DNA of 64,000 nt from Zychaea mexicana (taxonomy: Eukaryota; Mucoromycota; Mucoromycetes; Mucorales; Lichtheimiaceae): NCBI RefSeq assembly GCF_025766255.1, contig NW_026516680.1:1-64000 (forward strand). The letters run 5' to 3'. Of the stretch, positions 56,931 through 64,000 are shown in pieces. How positions within the stretch are numbered: position 1 is the first letter of the stretch; every line of letters starts with the position of its first letter. The notes beneath the pieces are model-generated. The model searched no databases, had not been told where the DNA came from, and worked only from the letters and a program-made list of their open reading frames with translations. Both the position numbers and the translations under genes were made by a program.

Positions 56931-58213
56931 CACTATAAACTCTCGCTCAGCTTACAAAGAGCAAAAAAAGAAGTGGGAAGGAAGAAGATCAGATTAATGC
57001 TTTCGTAACCAGATATCTTTTGTTTTATGGACCATGGTGTAATGTCACACAAGAGTCTTCATCGTAAAAGTTGTAGTAAAAAAGGCAATCCATGTCCGCT
57101 TTGCCACAGAAAACAATTCTGGTAGGTGTGACCAAAGCCTGTCTCTTGTGGCAACATACAAGAAACACAGGGGCAAAATCAAAATCTTCGCTTTCATTAT
57201 AATTATCCATGAACTCCCACATATCATTCAGTAGTTGAGGATTCACTTCTAACGGATTTTAATATGCCGTCAAGAGCTATTCGATGCGTGTCGTAAACGG
57301 ATACATAAGTTTTCTGTGAAAGTGGTCTATTATGATTGCCATTGAAAATAGACCCCATGGGTAGTATTTAGCTTTTATTGCTGCGCCATTTCTTTGTTCA
57401 CTTGCGACCCATGTATACACGTTTGTAACTAAATGTTTATGTATAACTACTACCTCAAGCTTTTCGCTAGCTGTAACACGTTCGTTTTACTAGTGCTGCT
57501 AGCATCTAAAGACGCCTTTTTCTCTTATAGTATGATGCGACAGGCTGAGGAAATTGGACTACTTTTACGCGAAAATCTGCGCTACACCAGGCTAATGGTT
57601 ATTATTCGGGTACGCATTTTTTGGTTCGAGGAGTCTTTAAATTTCTATCATTCGTAATCGACGCTGTTCTGAAAAGCAACAGGCTTCTTTCCGTGGGTTG
57701 GCGGTAGACTAGCGGGATGGTCATTTTTTTAGCTTGACCAGGCCGGTGTGAAAGGTGTTACAAACACGTCTGAAAAGGCATTAAGCTTGTCATATCACGA
57801 ATGTGTATATAATATACAAGCAAAACAACAACAAAATCATCCAACGCTCCATCGAACAGTTACAACTAAGAGACATGACAGCATATGGCAAGATTCATTC
57901 ATTTGAAGCGTTTGTGAAGAAAACATAAACACGCGGTTGATATCGTGTCGCCGTACGGCAAAGTAATCCTTACATTTGCAAACAGATTCTATTTCTATGA
58001 TTATCCGGCCCTTGAGCTATCTTTCATTGTCTGTTGATTTCTCGAGTATTGCACGCAATATAATCTAGTATGTCTACAGTGATCATAGTTGCAATTTCGT
58101 ATTATATTACAGTAGATCACCCGTTACTATAAGCAGAAAAGTTTTCGAAAATGGTTACAACCAAAGAATGTTGATTCCTTTACATATCAGCTCTATACAA
58201 AGCACCTATAACA

Positions 58214-58439
58214 ATGGTGCTGAAAATTGGTACAGTTTCTGGTGAGATCCGCGTCTATTCGCAGAACCACTACGACGATCAAGGACTACCAGTTTCTTGG
58301 AGTAAGTGGTTGAAATTCTTCATATCTCTTGGCTTTTCCTTTAAAGAAGTAATGTACCGTCTAACACGCTTATGATATCGCAGTATTTCACAAATTACCA
58401 TTTTCTACAAGTTGGTCAAGAAGCAAGGATGTCCTCTAA
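58214..58439 (+). CDS. Possible 47-residue two-exon ORF, low confidence
   Basis: Exon 58214–58301 reads MVLKIGTVSGEIRVYSQNHY and further polar residues up to a GTAAGT donor; after an AG at 58382–58383 the frame continues IFHKLPFSTSWSRSKDVL to a stop. Splice signals and phase agree, but the product is tiny and unrecognised, so it may be a remnant of a larger gene or chance. Confidence 0.2.
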
Positions 58440-59446
58440 GAAAAGAGGAAGAAGCACTTGGTGTGTGCATGACTGCTTTAATACTCTAAGCTACTAGTAG
58501 CATAACGATGTATTTGATTATAAAAGACTGATAGACTGTAGTAGAAAAGGGACTAGCGTACTAAGACTGCACGGAAAGATTTCATAAATAGGCTGTTTAT
58601 TTTGGGCATCCGGAGTATAAGGAGAGCAAGTACCGCAAGAAAAAGACGCCTGTGGAATGAAAGGGAAATCAGTGACATAGCCAAGTGAATGGTGACAAAC
58701 AAGCATAAATGAATAAGAACCTATCCGTAACCGGCGACCCACATTCGGGAAGCTTTTGGAATTGTTCCAAATAAATCAGCGTATATGGGTATGGTGATCC
58801 GCTTAGAAGCGAGCGATACGTACGTTTGATCAAGAGCCAAGTCGTATTATGCAATAGAAGAGTACATGGCTCAATTAATAAGAAAAATGCTATGTGAGAG
58901 AAAGAGAGATCTCGTTTTTGTAAGCGGCTTCTGTCACTTGTATAGACGGCAGTTGTGTACCGTCACAATAGTAAATAGAAGGACGCGTGAATCTTGTAGA
59001 CGCGTGTTCTTGATTGGGATTGACTTATCAAGCCTCTATGTATGTCGCTTGCTTGATCCGAAGAATCCAAAAGCGCGCAGGTAATACAAGTGATGCTCAG
59101 CCCAATCAAACGGGCAAAGAGGAGACGGGTTGCCTTATTCGTTACATAAAAAGAAAATCTTTTTTGTGCTCTGTTTGTCTTTGCAAAAAAAACTTACAAT
59201 AATTAAAGAAAAAGTGTGGTGAAATGGAGAAGAAGAAAAATTCAGCTATATAAAGTCACACATATGTAAAAGAAGAAAAGATAAAGTGGAATTGTAAGGT
59301 TTAAACAGGGAGGGGGGCATAATCACAAGAGGGATGAAGAAAAAAACATTGATTGATGGTATATGTGGTAATGATGGTGGTGGAAAAGCATGTGTTATTG
59401 TGTGTGCGTGTATAAGTGAGAAACAAATGTACGAAAGTATATGCGC

Positions 59447-59470
59447 GATGGATGGATGGATGGATGGATG
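59447..59470. repeat. (GATG)n tetranucleotide repeat
   Basis: About six tandem GATG units just 3' of the DP-family gene stop codon (59505), probably within its 3' UTR. Confidence 0.9.
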
Positions 59471-59504
59471 GTTGGACAGAAGAAGTGACAAGTCGAAGCG
59501 GCCA

Positions 59505-60857
59505 TTATGAAGCCGCAGCGACAGTGTCTTGAAGATACGGGGCCCAATTTGGATCTGGCAAAAATGCAAGCTTGTCTTGTCTTGACATGTGATGGAAACC
59601 CAGCACCTGCAGGACACGTGCATCTTCGTAAATGGGCATACTGGTCTTCCCTTGGTCATCGTCATCGTCGTTGCTACTGCTGCTATTACTGCTGATGACT
59701 GCCTCTCGTCCATCTTGAGCAACGTCGACATGGTGGGGATCGCTGCATCCGACAACAAAAAACGGTAATGAAATGTTGTTATCCTCGCCGTCTATACTGC
59801 TGTTGGTGGGACCGTTGAGCTGGTTGCGATGGATGAGCTGTCTGATTTGCAGGTACTGCTCCATCTTATCGCTTACGACGCTGCGCATCTGTTGCGTTGC
59901 TTGCATCAGCTCATGCTGTCGCTGTTCTTCTTGCTGAATCTGTTGCATCAGTTGTTCTCGTTCTTTGGTACTGCTGCTGCTGCTGGTGTTGCTGCTGCTT
60001 TGTTGATGTTGCTGATGGTCGACGGGCTGTTGGAGACTGGCAGGAATACCAAGCCAGCGGATCTCCTTCTTATCCTTTGCAATGATGTCCATGGCCATCA
60101 ACACGTTGAGAGCATCGTATACGCGTCGACGGATGTTCTTTTGATCATAGCCTTGCTTGCGACCATCGCGTATCTCGGCTGCGAGCTCGTCCGCAACTTG
60201 ATTGTAGGTTGTCACGCCGCGCTCCGCCACTTTGTCAGACACGAGCTTGCTAAAGTGGCGTAGGCCCTTTGTGACTGCATTGCCACCAGCACTATTGTTA
60301 CTACCATCACCACCACGCTTCTTTTCTTCGGTTGCCGCAACCTGTGATGGTCGCTTGAGTCGCTTAATCACCTGCTGCATTGTAGTTGGATTTTGTCGAG
60401 GACGTCCGCGTTTTAAAGACTGCTGCTGCTGCTGCTGATGCTGATGCTGATGCTGTTGCTGCAGTTGTTGAAGTTGAACAGGCGGTGTTGATGGTGACAG
60501 CGCAACAGGCGAGTTAAGCAATGAAGCAATCGAGTTCTTCCTACTAGTATCGCTGCTGGAATCGTCGATAGGTGACCATGAGCTCAGACTTTGGGATCGG
60601 CTGCCTGGCGGTGACGCTGAAGGGTCATCATATTCTTCGGGCAGGAACATGACATCCTGCAGCGAAGGCAGGGCCGACATTGGCTGTTTTTCCTGTACGA
60701 TGGGCCGCAAAAGGATGATAGCGTCGTCGTCTGTCTCTTTAGATAGGCGGCAGTTTGTGAAACGTGCATCGGAACCATGAGCATGGGAAGCGCCGGTGTC
60801 AAAAAGACTGGCTTCGTGTGGAATCATCCACGGAACAAAGGCTGAGGGTGTTGCCAT
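59505..60857 (-). CDS. DP-family transcription factor (E2F dimerisation partner)
   Basis: Intronless, 450 residues. The winged-helix DNA-binding domain at about 196–271 is diagnostic: [53 protein letters not shown] and [16 protein letters not shown], matching animal TFDP1/2 nearly residue for residue, including the RRRVYD recognition helix shared with E2F. A Gln/Ser-rich insert precedes a coiled coil ([20 protein letters not shown] … [14 protein letters not shown]) and the DP C-terminal fold (LPFFVVGC near 375, [11 protein letters not shown]). DP proteins heterodimerise with E2F to drive G1/S genes. The N-terminal 195 residues are low complexity with poly-Gln/His and a basic GRPRQ patch. The start is the only ATG upstream of the long open frame. 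Confidence 0.93.
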   Translation of the reverse strand: MATPSAFVPWMIPHEASLFDTGASHAHGSDARFTNCRLSKETDDDAIILLRPIVQEKQPMSALPSLQDVMFLPEEYDDPSASPPGSRSQSLSSWSPIDDSSSDTSRKNSIASLLNSPVALSPSTPPVQLQQLQQQHQHQHQQQQQQSLKRGRPRQNPTTMQQVIKRLKRPSQVAATEEKKRGGDGSNNSAGGNAVTKGLRHFSKLVSDKVAERGVTTYNQVADELAAEIRDGRKQGYDQKNIRRRVYDALNVLMAMDIIAKDKKEIRWLGIPASLQQPVDHQQHQQSSSNTSSSSSTKEREQLMQQIQQEEQRQHELMQATQQMRSVVSDKMEQYLQIRQLIHRNQLNGPTNSSIDGEDNNISLPFFVVGCSDPHHVDVAQDGREAVISSNSSSSNDDDDDQGKTSMPIYEDARVLQVLGFHHMSRQDKLAFLPDPNWAPYLQDTVAAAS

Positions 60858-61878
60858 GCTTTCTTTCGGTTAGAAAGTGACTTTGTTTGCTAAATGAAAG
60901 TGTGTGGGAGCTAATGAGTGTGTAGCGTCTGCTGTGATAAGAACAGTAACTGGTAGGGTGAAAAGGAGAGTGATGGCGTGGTGGAGGACGTGTGTGATGT
61001 GTGCTTTGAGAGAGAGAGAGAGAGAGAGGGTGTGTGTGTGTGTGGTTCGGAAGAAGCGAAAGAGAAGGGAAAAGAGATGAAAAAACAGAATGCAAGTTGT
61101 AGAAAAAAAATATTCTCTGTTGTTTAGCCTATTCAGATGTGCAGACCGTCGGTTTTGTCTCGACCCCATCAAGGCAAAGGGGGTGTGGGTGCGTGGGGGA
61201 GGGGGGTACTGCTGTGTTTGTGTGTTGGCTTGGTGGCCTTGGGGGCCAGCGCCACGGAGCATGCTCCCGAGCTGGCTGTCAACTTTTTGACACTGCGTGC
61301 AGCTTGTCGTGCATTGACCATATTCTGCTACCTAAGCAACCGTCTCTCCCAGCAACACCACTCAACCCCTTTCCTATGCCAACAGATGCTCCTTATTTTA
61401 ACGTCGCCTCTTCAACAAGTCAGTGCACTGAATATTCTGCTGTGCAGCCTGTAGCTTATTTATACTCATCGACACCATCGTCATCAGCGACTTATTTGGT
61501 ATCTCATTGGCCCCACATCCACTTTGTATGCACACACATTTGCAAGAGCGCGCCGTTAGCAACCTTGGTGCCCACACTCTGTTCGTCCGTCGGGCGTGCA
61601 TGCTTAGAGACAACCCCTGGAACTCTGTGTAGCTCATATCTTAGACAACAACGTGTATCGTCGAATCGTGCTGGAACTTTATCACGATGACCGAATTTAC
61701 ACAGTATGAAACTGCCGAGCTCATGTAAGCAGACTACAGGCCTGAAGGAGTCATTATTCCTCATTCCTCGTTACGGTTGAGCAATAGACATCTACAGAGC
61801 TCGCAAAGGGTGTAGAGGATGCTTTTAAAGTCACATGTATTTGCAAGCCTGGAGTAAATACCATACTCGTTTATGTAG
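60858..61878. promoter_or_regulatory. DP gene promoter side and CBS/PB1 3' flank
   Basis: About 1 kb. Next to the DP start are compound (GA)n(TG)n microsatellites (about 61007–61043). Overlapping plus-strand frames of up to 183 codons (61139–61690) are Cys/Ser/Pro-rich, carry no motif and seem to be chance. Confidence 0.4.
61007..61043. repeat. Compound (GA)n(TG)n microsatellite
   Basis: About eleven GA units are followed directly by about seven TG units, 150 nt upstream of the DP start codon, probably within its 5' UTR or core promoter. Confidence 0.9.
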
Positions 61879-64000
61879 CTAGCGGTGCTCGACAATATTT
61901 ATCATTACACTAGCAATCACTGCTCCAAGAAACATGACGGCCGTTGGTAGTAGGACCCCATCAAGGTCGCCCATCGAATCCACGTTGTTGTCGTTGTCGT
62001 CGTCGTCATGGCAATATCTCCTTTTTTCAGACATTTCAGTGCGCCAAGATCGGCGCCGTCGATAGTAATACCGCTCATCTTCTGCTGCAGTTGCATCTTC
62101 ATCTGAATCACTGGTTGGACTATTGCTTGACGACGATGATGATGTGAGCGTTGTCGACACTTCTCCTTCACTGGTTGTAGAGAAGCAGCTGGTAAGCGCT
62201 GTTGTTGCTACTGATGGTGATGCTGCCGTTACGGCAGCTGGTGCTACATTGGCTGCAGGAGGAGGAGGAGGAGGAGGAGGAGAAGGGGATCTCGAGGGAG
62301 AAAAAGAAGTGGGAACGTGTTCATGCTGGCGATGCGGGTCGTGTGAATGCTGTCGATGATGGTTATGCTTATGGTGATGGAGCTGTCGTTCGTGTTGCTG
62401 CCCTGAGTTCGTAATGATAGGAAGTGTGTCTTCAGCAGTAGTGGGGGCAGTATGCACGATTAACTTTACGCGGTCGTGCCCCGTCTTATGTGCGAGCGCT
62501 ACTGCATCCATGACATCGGAGTCACACGTCAACAGAATCTGATCGTCCTCGTCATCGAGATAAGCAAGTGTCAGTTCCTCTTGTGGCATCTTTGCCGTCA
62601 TCCGGACCCGGATGGCGTGGCGCACAGCTGATAAGGTAAAGTGGCATCGGAACCGGTACGCTTTTGCGCCGTCGGAGAACTTGAATGAAAAGGTATTGGC
62701 CTGTGCCTGCATGGATAGCACCGAGCGCTGGTCGTCGTCTTCGGACGATGCTGCATTGTAGGATATGTTGCTGCTGTTGTTGATGTTTCCCAACATCACT
62801 TGTGCTTGGGCTGCTGCAGCTGCTACTGCACGTTGATCATCGGGCTGTGGTGGTGTTGAAGGTGAATCAAACACCCGCGACGAATCAGAAGCCACCGAGT
62901 CGAAATCGTGCAGATCGCCTCCTGTGATGCTGTCCCAGAACCTGGGAACACCGTGGGTATTAGAGTTGATGTTATTATGATCACTGCTATGCTGAATGCC
63001 GTTGTTGCTATTAAGGTTGTTGTTTATGTTGTTGCTGCTATTTATATTATGGTTGCTGCTTTCACCGGCACTGGTATTGATGCTGCTGCTGCTGTTGTTG
63101 TTGTTGTTCCCTTCGATGCTGCTGATCTTTTTGCGTGCATAATAAACGTACACACATAAGCCCACTATGTCCCCCAAAATAAAAGAAGCTACTTTCTCTT
63201 CACATATGTGATAGCCTATTTAATTACCTGCTCAAGGGTTGCATAAGTCAGCCGGAGGACATCCACAAGGCCACAAATATTTCGATTGTCGTCCAAGACT
63301 GGTAGATTTAGGTAATGGCCATCTAGTGTAATATAAAGTAATCGTTGCATGTGAATAGATGCATGTAAAAACATTCCCTACAGCTCTCTGTCTCTCTCTA
63401 TCTCTCTCTCTCTTCTGCATCACACTTGCAAGCAGCACCGACGCTTTTCTTCACTTCAATGTACCATGCATCTTTTTCAGGGCTTCTAGAATGCTAGTGG
63501 ATGTAGTTGCAGTGTCCGGATGCGGAGTCATGACTCGAATCACTGAGCAATTATCCGGCACAAGCCCTGCTGCAATCACTCGAAGCACTATATCTTTAGT
63601 CTAGTAACAATAATAACAAGACGTATACACTCGCTTTAGCACACGTCTGTAACACGTAAATAAGAAAATAAAGAAACAGAATTAGCATTACAGTGAAAAT
63701 GCCTGCAAGGCCACCGTGGTCCATGACAAGCACCGCCGTTGTCCGATGTGCTTTCATCAGCTTAGCAACGTCGCGGACATGTGCTTTGACAGACACCTGA
63801 ACAGCTGCATGAGGGTAGTTATTGTTGTTGTTGTTGTTGTTGTCAACCAATACTGTGGTAAGGTCTGGGCAAGACATCTTTACCCGTAATGCATCCATAT
63901 GGTGTACAATTTCGGCAGGGCTGTTTTTGGCCCACTCGCGCTCAACACTCTCCAATGCGTCGTAGAGCTTCCGTGACGAGTCGTATGCACGTTCCATCTT
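61879..64000 (-). CDS. CBS and PB1 domain membrane protein (3' part)
   Basis: Four visible exons (64000–63692, 63600–63465, 63322–63228, 63126–61879) give the last 595 residues; the gene continues past the right edge. The visible start is the end of a linker helix (SRKLYDALESVEREW). A CBS pair follows: DLTTVLVDNN, HAAVQVSVKAHVRDVAKLMKAHRTTAVLVMD and GIFTTKDIVLRVIAAG, then VIRVMTPHPDTAT, ILEALKKMHDGHYLNLPVLD and GLVDVLRLTYATLEQ. After an Asn/Ser-rich stretch comes a PB1 domain (TFSFKFSDGAKAYRFRC … LAYLDDEDDQILLTCDSDV, the acidic OPCA motif). A long disordered tail ends in one TM helix (TAVMFLGAVIASVMINIV). This CBS–PB1–TM plan is that of fungal Mug70-like proteins; two more CBS motifs are expected upstream. 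CBS pairs bind adenosyl ligands; function otherwise unknown. Confidence 0.9.

Larger units (their letters stand above)
56931..59504. other. Gene-poor region
   Basis: About 2.6 kb without a firm gene. On the minus strand 57025–57246 a 73-codon frame (acidic start, then a Cys-containing segment) has no motif. On the plus strand 57527–57657 (EEIGLLLRENLRYTRLM) looks coding-like but isolated. A possible two-exon 47-residue ORF is listed separately. A (GATG)n repeat lies at 59447–59470. Confidence 0.4.

Noticed and set aside
59829..60263. 144-codon plus-strand frame inside the DP gene
   Set aside because: It is the complement of Gln- and Arg-rich DP coding sequence; Leu and Cys runs arise from CAG/CAA repeats on the other strand.
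61139..61690. 183-codon plus-strand frame with overlapping neighbours
   Set aside because: Three overlapping frames are open at once and the product is Cys/Ser/Pro-rich without domain signals. The region reads as GC-rich intergenic sequence.
1..64000. CRISPR arrays, bacterial operons or phage modules
   Set aside because: The DNA is eukaryotic, with spliceosomal introns throughout, and no spaced direct-repeat arrays were seen.

Overview
This is a 64 kb stretch of nuclear DNA from a fungus. Genes are split by short spliceosomal introns (about 45 to 160 nt, GT–AG with CTAAC/CTAAT-like branch sites), lie on both strands and are compactly spaced. The repertoire is fungal: a Dnf-type flippase, Erv14, an amphiphysin-type BAR/SH3 protein, a CBS/PB1 membrane protein and allantoicase. 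A decayed Crypton recombinase with an Ndc10-like core, plus the poly-Q/His/Ser-rich style of the proteins, points to an early-diverging lineage, probably Mucoromycota; that placement is inference.

Layout. 1–12.8 kb: the last codons of one gene, an Mpv17/PMP22 channel, an orphan nuclear-looking protein divergent from an XRCC4 (end-joining) gene, an intronless mitochondrial Prx5-type peroxiredoxin, a two-TM orphan, an intronless O-fucosyltransferase-like enzyme and Erv14/cornichon. 14.5–21.1 kb: a SAM methyltransferase with a myristoylation-type N-terminus, the BAR/SH3 protein and two tandem glutathione S-transferases (GSTs). 22.4–27.0 kb: a MutL homologue of the Mlh2/PMS1 type. 27.9–34.0 kb: a third GST copy, now a pseudogene whose N- and C-terminal exons are separated by about 5.4 kb holding a broken Crypton and a small TATA-driven gene. 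34.5–39.6 kb: a full-length P4-ATPase. 41.1–45.6 kb: a low-complexity orphan, then the longest gene-poor stretch. 45.6–54.9 kb: allantoicase, a large DENN Rab-GEF with an embedded C1-like zinc finger, and an F-box/LRR protein. 56.3–64 kb: a small single-TM poly-Q protein, an intronless DP-family (E2F partner) factor and the 3' part of a CBS/PB1 protein that runs off the right edge.

These genes do not form a pathway; this is ordinary euchromatin. Loose themes are genome maintenance (XRCC4, Mlh2/PMS1, DP), membrane traffic and lipid asymmetry (flippase, Erv14, BAR/SH3, DENN GEF) and oxidative or xenobiotic defence (peroxiredoxin, GSTs). The best points for follow-up are the GST pseudogene/Crypton interval, three GC–AG introns, the C1-like finger inside the DENN protein, and a 68-residue mitochondrial-looking protein. 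Gene models were assembled by hand from splice signals and reading-frame continuity; no database search was run, so family names rest on recognised motifs.
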